Origin: Pseudocercospora fijiensis CIRAD86
Taxonomy: Eukaryota; Ascomycota; Dothideomycetes; Mycosphaerellales; Mycosphaerellaceae
DNA length: 64,000 nucleotides
Direction: 5' to 3'
NCBI RefSeq assembly: GCF_000340215.1
Contig: NW_006921541.1
Span: 3,383,527-3,447,526 of the forward strand
The notes beneath the pieces are model-generated. The model did not search any database. It had not been told where the DNA came from and saw only the letters and a list, made by a program, of their open reading frames with translations. The translations under genes and the position numbers were made by a program. Every line of letters begins with the position of its first letter. The first letter of the stretch is position 1. Positions 1 through 9,875 of this stretch are shown in pieces.

Positions 1-894
1 CATGATCTCCCGCGAAGGTCACCGTTGTCTCGCCTGAAGTATAGTCCTCGGGAAATTCCTCCTCATCGTAGCCCCATGAACCGCAGAAGGCGTGCTCGTT
101 TCTTTGCTTTGTCGAGCAGATCCCCAAGTGTGATGCCATCTGGATTCGAGATGTTATCTGAGGGTGGTTCCCAGTCGTAGTAGCCGTTGTGATCTTCTCC
201 TCTTGAACAGCAACTCAAGGCGACTTTCATCTCATAGATGGGGAGGTTCACAAATCTGAAGGCTTCTGCAGCGCATCGGTACCAGCTTGTCGCAATCTTG
301 GAATTGGGCCCAGACTTCTTTGGCGCAGTGTGGATGACAGCGAGAGTGGCGCTCATGTCTCAGCGGTCTGCAGAGGCGGCATCGACGTCGCCACTTGACA
401 CCATCAATGTGTCCTTCGATGTTAATTCGTGGTGCATTCTTCTTCTTGACCTTGATCTTCGGAGGCTTGAGAACAGGTCCCAAAGTAGGCGACAGGTTGA
501 TAGTATCTCTGAATTGCTGGGTGACTAATTGTGATCTGAGCAGCTCACTGCGGTTGAGCTCGGACAAGATCATCTCCAGAATCTCAGGGATTGCGAAAGC
601 TCGAGCTGCGACATCCGTTGCATGTGGTGGTCGTCGCTCGTTGTACAGCTTGGTGGGCATGGTCTCGCTGAAGTACTTGGAGATGACGCGGGCATCAGCC
701 TGCGCAAGCCGTACTTCATCTGTCAAGCCCGGTGCAATGTGCTCAACTTGAACCATTAATGCCGACAGTCTCTGTACCAGGTCTTGCTGATGGCAGAGAG
801 CATTTCGGGCATTATTCCCTCGGCGGCCGCGGCCCATTTTGCTGTGTCTGGTTCGTAGTGTTGTGGCTGTCGTGTTGATGTGTCTGGTTATCAT
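1..894 (-). CDS. F-box-domain protein, reading frame broken or spliced
   Basis: The minus-strand frame opens at ATG 892-894. An F-box-like segment lies at about residues 100-140 (AIPEILEMILSEL, then QQFRDTINLSP), as in adaptor subunits of SCF ubiquitin ligases. Near 350-390 coding character moves to another frame (TSWYRCAAEAF ... DGITLGDLLDKA). This could be a 43-nt intron with a weak donor or a frameshift. A second shift near 95-100 leads into an acidic tail (GYDEEEFPEDYTSGE) that runs off the left edge. A later ATG (MGRGRRGN, about 19 codons in) could be the true start. Two shifts suggest a pseudogene or assembly errors, but the segments fit together as one family member. Many fungal F-box paralogues are fast-evolving. 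Sure of the F-box, unsure of integrity. Confidence 0.5.
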
Positions 895-1239
895 TAGTGC
901 CGAAGAGGATTGCCCTTCTTGATCAGTAATAAAGGCTCAGAGAGTGTATGCTAATCTGAATGTCGCGGCCCGACGAAGTGAAGACTTTGTGAAATGTGCA
1001 AGTGAGGACCTCAAGCTTGTTGCAACCCCGCCTGAATGAAGGTTCTCAAGAAGGTCGACGAGAGAGAATTGCTACACTGTGAGTCATGAAAGCTTCAGCT
1101 TGTTGTATCGAAGACATCGCCATCTTCGCCAACGTTTAACACTCTCAATATTAGTGATCTGTCTGACGTACTCATACTCGCATGTTAGGGTGTAGTAGCT
1201 ACATGCGGATGGGCGAGACTGCATGACACTCCTCAGGTG
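895..1239. other. no gene seen
   Basis: This is unmutated host-type sequence, upstream of the F-box gene on the minus strand, with only short out-of-frame ORFs. It probably contains that gene's promoter, but no specific element was recognised. Confidence 0.4.
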
Positions 1240-1590
1240 TGCCGTCCGCGCAGTCCGCCAGGCAAGAAGACAGCGACCGTGAACTTCGGGAACAGCAACG
1301 TTCTGGTGAATCTCGTAGGGAAATTCGAAGAAGCGGCGGAAAGGCACGATTACGGCGAGGCGGGCTTTAGCCGCCTTCTCCTCCTCCTCAAGCAGGAACG
1401 CTGCAATTTCGGCTGCTTTCTGCTTCTCGAGCTCCTACGCGGTACGGGCTGCCTCGATGGCCTCTTCTTTCTTCTTCTTTGCAGCGAGAGCTTGGGCTTG
1501 GCGAAGTTCCTCCGCAGCGTCGGCGTCGGTCTTCTGCCTTACAAGAGAGGCGTAGTGCTCGAATGTGACCGGGTGGCCTCGAACTGTGTA
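1240..1590 (-). pseudogene. charged coiled-coil-like coding remnant with in-frame TAG
   Basis: One minus-strand frame reads as a highly charged Ala/Lys/Glu segment (DADAAEELRQAQALAAKKKK, then EEAIEAARTA), meets TAG at 1435-1437, and resumes directly with ELEKQKAAEIAAF and LLEEEEKAAKARL before a more ordinary stretch (FEFPYEIHQN). Amino-acid composition is the same on both sides of the stop, which points to a nonsense mutation in a once-continuous helical protein. I do not recognise the family. It could also be an exon of a spliced gene including the stretch at 1639-2086. A short intron removing the TAG was not found. Confidence 0.3.
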
Positions 1591-1638
1591 AGCTACAGTA
1601 TATTAGCAGCAACTCGGTGACATTCTATCGAAGCACGC

Positions 1639-2086
1639 CTACTTCTTCTGATAGGCTTGCTGCGAGTGGCCTCGCGGCAGACGTTGGCGTAAGTGCTGAC
1701 CATTTTGTTCTTTTGGTGTGCAGAAGGGGATTTGTCGAATAACAGCAAGGAGGGAAAGGATATGTTTTTCTTGGATGTATTGAGATCGGTTCCGCGCCGC
1801 GTTCTCTCGAAGTGTGCAGAAGCGTATCTGGGTTAGGTTTTGGGAGAGTCGGAGGCGTTCATACCAGTGCGCAGAGGTCAACAGTAAGAGGAAGTTGCGT
1901 CGGCTGCGAGATAGACTGACGTTCTGCCTGTTCGCCCGGCATGGCAGCGGGCATGACAGGCATCTGAGCTTGTGTAGATGGTGGCTGCTGCTGGCCGTAC
2001 ATCTGGCGCAATGCCTCAAAAGTTCGATTATTAGGGACGGCCGATGGCGAGGCAGCAAGAATGAATGCGTCTTGTCCCCGCCCCAA
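1639..2086 (-). other. possible exons of an unrecognised protein
   Basis: The minus strand from 2086 has a plausible coding frame rich in Gln, Pro and Met (FEALRQMYGQQQPPSTQAQ). It reaches a good donor (GTATGA) near 1858 and may continue after an acceptor near 1800 in the frame NRSQYIQEKHILSLL, which ends at 1639. No family was recognised and no convincing start was found, because the ORF begins at a TTG. It may belong with the charged remnant at 1240-1590. Low confidence. Confidence 0.22.
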
Positions 2087-2584
2087 TTCCCACTAGTGAA
2101 TCTGGCGAGGAGTTGAAGTTGCCACCGCTCAAGCCCCGTACGAAACTCGTGAACCAGGACCGGCTATGAAAACACATGTGTAGACAGGCTCTGCTCCTAT
2201 GCTTTCAGCCATATTCCATCTTGCTGTGCCTTCAAGATCAATTAGTCAGTTGAATTGCTATGACGACTGTCCTCTCCCAGGTGCGACAACGCCACCACGG
2301 ATTTCGATATATTGTGATTCGATGTAGACATATAGGTGAAGCCAGGAAATTTGGTCAAAGAAAGGCCAGAGGCATGATTGTGGCTTGTGCAGCTGTTGGC
2401 GGAATGCCGGGAAGGCAGAGGGAGAACTTGAATTGATGACTTGCACCATCGTGAGAAGCAAACATTTGGTGTCTCGAAATCAGAGGTGGGACATCTCTAC
2501 CAGAGCGCCGATGCCATGCAAAAGTTGCTCACTGCATCAAGTCAGCAAACGGAGCAAGCAAAATCATACGCTGTTCTTTACAAC
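2087..2584. other. no gene seen
   Basis: The stretch lies downstream of MDM35 and holds only short overlapping ORFs on both strands without domain character or codon bias. Nothing is supportable as a gene. Confidence 0.4.
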
Positions 2585-3032
2585 TCAGCTGCCTCGCGGA
2601 GAAGGCTTCATGTGCTCTGCGTCGTTCTCCTTGTTGTCTGCTCTTGCTTCTTCAAGCATCTGATCTATTCCTCGCTCTTTCAGGGCTTTCTGTAGAAGGA
2701 CGATCAGCATGCTGGAGACATAGTGCGCAGGGAGGTGGTCACTGAGGATTGGACTTACGCCAAGACACTCTTTGTACTGCTTAAACAAAGGTTCACATTC
2801 ATCATTCTTTGCTGTACCTCGCAGAAACTCTGCAGCACTGTCAGAAACCATAGATGAGACTCAGTCATCTTGGCATGAAATGATGGCGTACTTTCTGAGT
2901 ACCATTTGAGGAAGCATGTATCGTATCGCCTATACAGGGAGTATCAGCATCGGGAGACTTGGATTGCGTGCCACTGAGTGATAAGGCTCACTCTTTCACC
3001 TCATTGCATTCGGGCGCCAATGAAGCTGACAT
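2585..3032 (-). CDS. MDM35: Mdm35, intermembrane-space lipid-transfer chaperone
   Basis: Four exons, 3032-2992, 2929-2892, 2829-2759 and 2689-2585, join in phase into an 84-residue protein. It has the twin CX9C fold: C9-X9-C19 and C38-X9-C48. The family signature WYSEKFLRG lies between the two pairs, and KALKERGIDQMLEEAR follows. Mdm35 (human TRIAP1) is imported by Mia40, oxidised in the mitochondrial intermembrane space, and binds Ups1/Ups2 to carry phosphatidic acid or phosphatidylserine between membranes. All introns are GT..AG; the exon 2-3 junction was set by restoring the conserved SEKF. Exon 3 ends in Gly where relatives often have Gln. It is divergent from CCT7, 285 bp away. The length and motifs match the family. 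Confidence 0.93.
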
Positions 3033-3317
3033 AGTTGTACTTCACGACGAAAAGCAGTATGAGTTCGTGGATGCAAGGGGAGGCGATGTCAAGGCAAATC
3101 CGAGACCGAGAGAGCCTGAGGCAGCACTTCTCGGCCGACCTTCCTCCTTTTCGCGACACGACTTTTCCAGAAATCGAGACACGCGCCGAAGCTCTGCGAA
3201 ACACATTAGACGACCGCATTTGCAGCACTTCACTCACCAATCTGTACTCAAGCGCACTGCCTGGAGCTCAAGTAAATACTAGCCGGATTGAGAAGAACCA
3301 AGTGAAGGACTTTCGCC
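3033..3317. promoter_or_regulatory. shared divergent promoter MDM35 / CCT7
   Basis: The 285 bp between the start codons of two oppositely oriented housekeeping genes must hold both promoters. No TATA box or named factor site was identified with confidence. Confidence 0.5.
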
Positions 3318-5050
3318 ATGTCGTTCGGCGGGCAGACGCCAACAATCATCGTCCTGAAAGAGGGTAGGCAGAAATGGGCACACCACATTCAGAAGGCACA
3401 GGCTGATTATGCAAAGGAACGGACCAGTCACAGGGTCGCGGACAGATCATCTCAAATATCAACGCCTGCTTGGCAGTTCAGTCAACCATTAAGAGCACAT
3501 TAGGTCCCTACGGTGGTGACCTCTTGTTAGTCGACGAGAATGGCAAGCAGACAATCACGAACGATGGCGCAACGGTCATGAAGCTTCTCGATATCGTGCA
3601 TCCAGCAGCCCGAATCCTCACAGATATTGCGCGATCACAAGATGCAGAAGTCGGAGACGGAACCACCTCAGTCGTGGTTCTGGCAGGAGAACTTCTGAAG
3701 GAGATCAAGGAGCACGTGGAGCAGGGTGTGAGTAGCCAGGTCATCATCAAGGGCTTACGGAGAGCCGGCACAATGGCTGTGAACAAGATCAAGGAAATTG
3801 CAGTCAGCACGAGCGAGGGCAACCAGCGGGAAACACTCAGAAAACTGGCTGCAACGGCAATGAGCAGCAAGCTCATCCACCGCAATTCTGACTTCTTCAC
3901 CAAGATGGTCGTTGATGCCGTTCTCTCTCTTGACCAGGACGACCTGAACGAGAAGCTCATTGGCATCAAGAAGATTACCGGTGGTGCACTGCAAGATTCG
4001 CTGTTCGTAAACGGCGTTGCTTTCAAGAAGACCTTCTCATATGCCGGATTCGAGCAACAACCGAAATCTTTCAAGAACCCAAAGATCGTGTGCTTGAACG
4101 TCGAGCTGGAATTGAAGAGCGAGAAGGACAATGCAGAAGTGCGTGTGGAGCAGGTATCGGAATATCAGGCCATCGTGGATGCGGAATGGAAGATCATCTA
4201 CGATAAGATGGAGGCGCTTTACAAGACTGGCGCAAAGGTGGTTCTCTCGAAACTTCCAATTGGCGATCTTGCAACACAGTACTTTGCCGACCGAGACGTT
4301 TTCTGCGCTGGTCGCGTTTCATCAGACGACCTCGAGCGCGTGTGCCAAGCGACAGGCGCCAGCGTTCAATCCACCTGCTCCGACCTCCAGCCACATCACC
4401 TTGGTACCTGCGAGATCTTCGAGGAGCGTCAAACAGGAAGTGAGCGGTTCAACTTCTTCGAAGGCTGTCCAGGTGCCAAGACTTGCACACTTGTGCTTCG
4501 TGGCGGTGCTGAGCAGTTCATCGCGGAAGTCGAGCGAAGTCTTCACGATGCAATTATGATTGTGAAGCGTGCAATCAAGAATCAGACGATCGTGGCCGGT
4601 GGTGGCGCATGTGAGATGGAGGTCTCAGCATACCTGCACGGCTTCGCGGATAAGAATGTGCCGCACAAGCAGCAGAGTATCATCAAGTCGTTTGCTAAGG
4701 CATTGGAGGTCATCCCGAGACAACTATGCGATAACGCTGGATTCGACGCTACGGATATCCTCAACAGACTGCGGGTAGAGCACCGGAAAGGCAACACTTG
4801 GGCAGGTGTCGACTTCGATCATGAGGGCATTCGGGACAACCTGGAGGCTTTCGTGTGGGAACCAGCACTTGTTAAGATCAACGCCATTCAAGCTGCCATC
4901 GAAGCTAGCTGCTTGATTCTGAGTGTAGACGAGACGATCAAAAACCAGGAATCACAGCAGCCCCAAGCGCCAGCGAGAGGCCTGCCGCCCGGAGCAGCAC
5001 AGCGAGCGATGCGAGGCAGAGGCCGTGGCATGCCAATGCGTGGAAGATAA
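3318..5050 (+). CDS. CCT7: T-complex protein 1 subunit eta (chaperonin CCT7)
   Basis: Exon 1 (3318-3363) gives the conserved start [17 protein letters not shown] 53-nt intron (3364-3416) follows, and exon 2 (3417-5050) completes a 559-residue protein, the normal length for this subunit. Group II chaperonin signatures are present: TLGPYGGD near 43-50, NDGATVMK near 64-71, the ATP-hydrolysis motif GDGTTS at 95-100, and AGGGACEME in the C-terminal equatorial domain. The C terminus ends in the eta-type [12 protein letters not shown] tail. CCT is the cytosolic eight-subunit double ring that folds actin, tubulin and WD-repeat proteins. The junction restores the family sequence [15 protein letters not shown]. 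Nothing unusual was seen. Confidence 0.97.
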
Positions 5051-5298
5051 TGGAATTCATGAAAAATAATTTGAAAGAGCAGTGACGTGTACATCTTGTG
5101 CATAGCCTGCGGCGCAAAAGCTGTACTAGATGCTTGCCCAAGGAAGAGGTCTCCAGGACCATGTTCACGCTTAGTATCTTCTCTCTGCTTCCCTTGCGTA
5201 TATGCATTCTCACTTCCTCACGTATATGACTGATGTGCGAGCAGACCTATCATTCCGAAGTCGACAGCCCGGGCTTTCTGCATTGCTGTGCCAGCTCC

Positions 5299-5848
5299 TC
5301 ACTCTTCCATCATGTCCTCGTAAGCTCGCTGAGCAGCCTTGCTTTCGAGCAGGACGACATGACCCAAGTACTCTCCTTGCTTATCAAAGACCTCACCCCT
5401 CTCCCCAACCGTAGCGCCGACCGCCAGGTCTCGATCGCCACAGCAAAGCCTGCCGATAGGTTTGCCCTCGTAGGACAGCACATTGCCTTGACTGTTAACG
5501 CGGAGGCCGGTGAGGACGCGAAGCTCGTGGAATTTCTAAAGCACAATCATGATCAGTCCGCAGAATCTCCTACATTTCCGGTCTGAGAATTCTCACCAGT
5601 GCGAGGACATGGTTCTTCATATTCACAAGCCAGGTCGCGAGACGTTTCATGCCGATCTCCTCGAAGGCTTCTTCCTCGTAAATCATCTTGAGCACATCGC
5701 TGTCCTCGCCCGGGAAGTCCTTTTTGATCTCTTCGACTTCTTTGCAAAGATCTCCGTGGAGCGTTATCTCCTTTCCTTGATCGCACAATGCTTGTTGCAT
5801 CTCTGCGATGGTGTCGCGCGCTGGCGAAGATGTTTCTGGAGTCGTCAT
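5299..5848 (-). CDS. small acidic protein with LEA/DUF3659-like tail
   Basis: Exons 5848-5597 and 5535-5299 are separated by a clean intron (GTGAGA..TTTAG) and give a 162-residue protein. The N-terminal half is acidic and helical (KEVEEIKKDFPGEDSDVL). The C-terminal half has two glycine-punctuated strand motifs (SYEGKPIGRL and GEVFDKQGEYLGHVVLL), with a G-x-V-x-D-x-x-G pattern like the DUF3659/LEA-like repeats of fungal proteins. That assignment is by pattern only. There is no signal peptide or membrane segment. It converges on CCT7 and diverges from the BTB gene at 6133. The gene is probably real because the splice sites keep the frame; its function is unknown. Confidence 0.72.
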
Positions 5849-6132
5849 TGTGTCGCTGGTGCTGGTGATGTTGGTGTTTGTGTCGGTGTTGGAGTTGAGG
5901 AGGTTGGAAGAGTGGACAAGTGATGTTGTGTGAGGAAGACGATCGCGAAGAAAGTGAGGATAAGTCCACCAGATGCACGGTCCAAGTCGATGTGAGAAAC
6001 TTCACTTCATTGTTGGCTATAGACCAAGCTCAGAGCTTCACACATCCACGACAATTACATCAACTCCGGAAACCTGTGTATTTACCAGCCATTCACAAAT
6101 ACGGAGGCCATACTACTGATTGACGATTGGAA

Positions 6133-6945
6133 ATGGCGAACGTATCAAGCATACGACGACCATACTCCAGTTTGGAAGAGTGAGTGCTGACAAAACGAAC
6201 AAGAGATGACTTCACTAACAGCATTATCAGCGCAACGGAAGAGCTTGTCAAAGTCACAGTCAGCTACGACGCCACCACAGCCCACCATTTCGTCAAGCGG
6301 AAGCTCCTCTGTGAGACATCGAAGTGGTTCAAACAGGAACTGGGAGATGAAGCAGTGTCTCATGTGCGGATTCACAAATGTGTGGGCACCTACGAATGCG
6401 TAAAGCATTATATTCATTGGCTCAACACAGGAACACTTGCCTCAGAAGACACTCAAGTTCCTGTGTGGGACGAACGCATCGAAGACAAGGAGTATGAGCT
6501 GCTCACTTTATTATGGTACTTTGGAAAGAAGTACGGCATATCAGGATTTCAAGACGCTGCGATCAGCGCCATGCTTGCTAGGATGGAGTCAAGCAAGGCT
6601 GCCGGGGAGCTGATCTTGGTGGGTAAGAACTGCATCAACTTCGCTTACCATCCAGACGCAGACCCAAGCCGCGATCTGAAGCCCCCAAGTAAACTGCACG
6701 AGATCTTTGTCGAGATGTACGCAACGCAGGACAGCTCATCACACCTTGAAAAGATCCAGGAGGGACTTTCTCCAACCTTCCTCGCGGACCTGTGCAAGCG
6801 CCAGAATGCTCAGCTGCATGCACGTTCTCTGCGTTCGGCCTCGAAACGACTGGCTGAAGATAACGCATGCGACTTCCACCAGCATGGAAGTGAGGAGGTC
6901 TGCTATGCTGGAGGGCCAGCGGCGAAGAGGCAGCGGAAGGAGTAG
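6133..6945 (+). CDS. BTB/POZ-domain protein
   Basis: Exon 1 (6133-6179) starts with ATG and the residues MANVSSIRRPYSSLE. The intron 6180-6230 has textbook signals (GTGAGT, CACTAAC, TTATCAG), and exon 2 (6231-6945) completes 253 residues. The first half follows the fungal BTB pattern: a strand pair (VKVTVSYDATTAHHFVKRKLL), SKWFKQEL, a central YECVKHYIHWLNTG, and LLTLLWYFGKKYGISGFQ. The tail is basic (KRLAEDN, AAKRQRKE) and may be a nuclear localisation signal. Fungal BTB proteins of this type are mostly uncharacterised; some serve as cullin-3 adaptors (family knowledge). Substrate unknown. Confidence 0.82.
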
Positions 6946-7579
6946 GGTAAGAGGATGAGGTACCCTCCACGAGCATTATTCATTACTACAAGCAGAACAG
7001 CTTGCGGCAATCTTCCAATGCACGAACGACACATTTCATTCTGCAGTCGCGGCAGAGCTCGTCGAGTTGAGGATCGAGAACAGGCAAAAGATTGCGTCCA
7101 TGAACAGCTGAAGCTCTCACAGCCATGCTGCGAACGAGCCGTGCGAGAGAGCAATGATAAGATCGAGAACCGGCGTCGTCTGGGCTGAAATCCTGCAAGC
7201 CTCAGACTTTCAGAAGGTACAGGTACGGAATGCTCCTTACGAGGAGACCTCACATCAAGAGACTTCCTTAGAAGAATGCCTCTCACAGGAACGTAAAGTT
7301 TTGCTCGCGCGATCAGCTTCTCGTGTTGCTTGCATGGGCCCAGAAACGTGCGTGTCTGAGAAGTTCCCGTCGGTCCTGATAAATTTTCGTTGATTCGCTC
7401 CGCACTCTTATGGTAAGAAGCACAGTCGGTCTGCAATGTGGAAGGCTCAGTTCCACCGCTCGAACGGAGTTGCTGCTTCACGATTCGCACCCGCCACTTA
7501 CTTCGAAGAGCTCTAATACACTTCGTTTCCGCCTGCCCACTCGCTCTCTACACGTTGCATCGCAAACAGTGTATTGATA
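6946..7579. other. intergenic, no gene seen
   Basis: The stretch contains the 3' end region of the BTB gene and the promoter of the second BTB-like gene. A 195-codon minus-strand ORF overlaps the BTB 3' end, but its Arg/Ser-rich translation resembles a shadow of GC-rich sequence rather than a protein. Confidence 0.45.
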
Positions 7580-8672
7580 ATGGCGTTCACTCGCGGAAGC
7601 GACATCAAATCGACTGACATGTATGGTTCCTTTCTTGGCACTGGGAGTTTGGCTGTCACTGATTTTGCGCTACAGTCTCACTCAAGACATCGTTTTCGTC
7701 TACGTAAAGACACCATCGACGCCTCAGTACCAATGGCCTCATTGGAAGCGCTTCACCGTCCTTCGCTCGACTGTCACTAAAAGCGACTCGCCGATCTTTC
7801 GCTCATGGCCTTCGTTCCGCGACTGGTGCATCATCTCTGCTCGTCCCGAGTGTTTTGCACCATGGATCCAGTGGCTAGAGCGCGGAGTCATCACGCCAGA
7901 AGCGCTGCATACACAAAGCGACATATGGCCACATGAGAAGGAAGAGCTACCCGTATACGTCCACCTCGCGAAATGGTACGCCTAGGCGGTGTATATTGGA
8001 GACAATCGCTTCGCCGCGGCCATTCTGAAGGCGTTTGTCGAACAAATCATGGGCCCGGACAAGACAAATCTTCCGAGATCGGAAGCGCTATGGATGGCGA
8101 GAGAGCCAATTTGGAAGGTGATTCTATGGGCGTGGGCAGCAAGACTGGCGTGTCTCACGTGTTTGGAAACTGAAGAGGTTGAGGAACTGCTTCCGCCGGA
8201 CTTCCTACATATCATCAGAGGACTTATGCATCGGCACGGCAATGACAAAAGGGCTATTCAATTGCAGCTGAACAGCGCGGTAGCGGAGCTATTTCTAGAA
8301 GTTGATCGACTCACTCCGCGGAAACTCGCTCCACTGGACAGGCCTCGCCGAGCGTCTGCAGCGAACGCCTTGGTCTCAGAAAGCCGGTGGGAGTTTGGAA
8401 GCGCTCGGCCACGTAGGTTCTCAGCTGCAGCTGCCTTTCCATCGGTTCTTGATAGCACTACAGCCAAGAAGGAACCCAGTGTGTCAAGTTGGCTTTCACG
8501 CGCGAGAGAGCGCAGTGCATCCGAGAGCGCAGACAGTGCCTGTTACACGCCCTCGGAGACGGAAACTTGTTCGACTCATATCGAATTAGGTGAGAGTGAG
8601 ACGAGCACGCCGTCTCGTCCAAATTTCGCGTCCCGCACCATGTTTGGGGCTTTGGGTGATGAAGAGGCTTGA
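7580..8672 (+). pseudogene. BTB-like protein interrupted by an in-frame TAG
   Basis: Exon 1 (7580-7620, MAFTRGSDIKSTD) splices through a good intron (GTATGG..GCTACAG, 7621-7675) into a single frame running to 8672. It is broken once by TAG at 7983-7985. Coding character is continuous across the stop: VYVHLAKWYA before it and AVYIGDNRFAAAILKAF after it, the usual helix-to-helix passage of fungal BTB-like proteins. No intron can remove the stop. Without it the protein would be 344 residues with a low-complexity Ser/Arg C terminus. It converges on the prefoldin gene, with 6 bp between the stop codons. Either a fresh pseudogene, a readthrough case, or a sequencing error. Confidence 0.68.
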
Positions 8673-8678
8673 TCGCAT

Positions 8679-9250
8679 TCAAGCAGAAGCTGATATCTGC
8701 TGCATTTGGGTCTGAATTTGCAGAATCTGTCATTATTAGAGCGGGTTCAAGGTTGAAATACATGATAGATGCACATACCTCGGTCTTCTTGGCTTCACTC
8801 TTGTCCTGTATGTCCTTGATGCTGGATTCTATTCGCTTACTTTCAGACGAGTGTCAGATTCGGGAGTCAAAGCGATGGAGACGGGCAGCTTTTCCGCTCA
8901 CATTTCCTTCTCGATGTACTCCAGTCTGCCATCAACTGTGGTTTTGGCTTCGGTCGTGTCTTGCTTCAACAGCACTGGCCCGACCAATTTGTAGATTTTG
9001 GCATCGTCTTTGAGAGAGTGGAATTCCTGAAGTCGTTAGATAACGGGATATTACTGACATGAAGGAGCGTACCTTCTGCACTCCCTTGTTCTCCTGTTGC
9101 TGTGATTCGAGCTTTTGACGTGCGGAGACAAGAGTAGTGAGCTCTAAGGAATGATCAGACATGTTTAGTACTTCAAGAACTGTGGTACATACGAGTCTGC
9201 AGGTCTTGGTACTCGTCGGAAAGTGCCTGGAGTTTTGCTCGCTCGGCCAT
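8679..9250 (-). CDS. prefoldin subunit 6
   Basis: Five exons (9250-9193, 9143-9073, 9026-8902, 8839-8779, 8726-8679) join in phase into 120 residues, the normal size of a beta-type prefoldin. The N-terminal helix is ELTTLVSARQKLESQQQEN-like (here QLTTLV after splicing). The beta-hairpin region carries KIYKLVGPVLLKQD and VDGRLEYIEKEI, and the C-terminal coiled coil carries KRIESSIKDIQDKSEAKKTE. These match Pfd6 (yeast YKE2). Prefoldin is the cytosolic hexamer that hands unfolded actin and tubulin to CCT, whose eta subunit is also encoded in this window; I take the proximity as chance. Intron density is high for so small a gene. Confidence 0.92.
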
Positions 9251-9875
9251 CGTGATGATGAGGAGCGCAGGTCGAGACGAGCTTGGTTTGAAGCGGCTAC
9301 TGCAACATATGTCGGAGGTTTAATCGCGGATACAGCAGTAGACTTGGATGCGTGTCGATGGGAGCACGATGAGATGAAGTCGAAAAGTAGCAAGGGTTCA
9401 CGCTGTCACATGAATGCCAGATATCGCGGTTCCCGGCTCACGGTCACGATTTGAGAAAGTGGTTTGGCCTTGTAAACGGCTCGACGAAGATCCAAAAAGC
9501 TCAGACTCATCCTTCTTGCCCTGAACAATGTCAATACCATTCACCAGACTCCATTCTGTTCATGTCATGACCAGGTACATTATTTCGTGAACACGACTTT
9601 CGTCACTCCGCCTGGTTGCTCCTTCCACTTCGGTTGCCCCGCGATCGCGCTTCGCTCGACCGCCAAAGCTGGTCTCGGCTCTGCAAGAAACACAACAGTA
9701 CATCTCCTCCATCGCTGGCCCAAACGCCGCTGCAGAAGTCAAGAGACTCCGCTAGAGGTATCTACATATATCGCTCGGCGCCAAGCATACCAACATCTGC
9801 CTGCTTCCACCGAACAGCCAAAACAAGAGCTTCCTCCATCATCACCGCTGCTGAAAGCAGCACCCGCCGCCCAGC
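9251..9875. promoter_or_regulatory. divergent intergenic region PFDN6 / VPS4
   Basis: The 625 bp between two start codons hold only short overlapping ORFs. The segment before VPS4 is pyrimidine-rich, as fungal leaders often are. It must contain both promoters; no specific site was identified. Confidence 0.45.

Noticed and set aside
1237..1620. 127-codon plus-strand ORF
   Set aside because: It is antisense to the charged remnant. Its Leu-rich composition is the mirror of Glu/Lys codons, so it is a shadow.
6903..7490. 195-codon minus-strand ORF
   Set aside because: It overlaps the BTB gene 3' end, is Arg/Ser-rich without motifs, and lacks a good start context.
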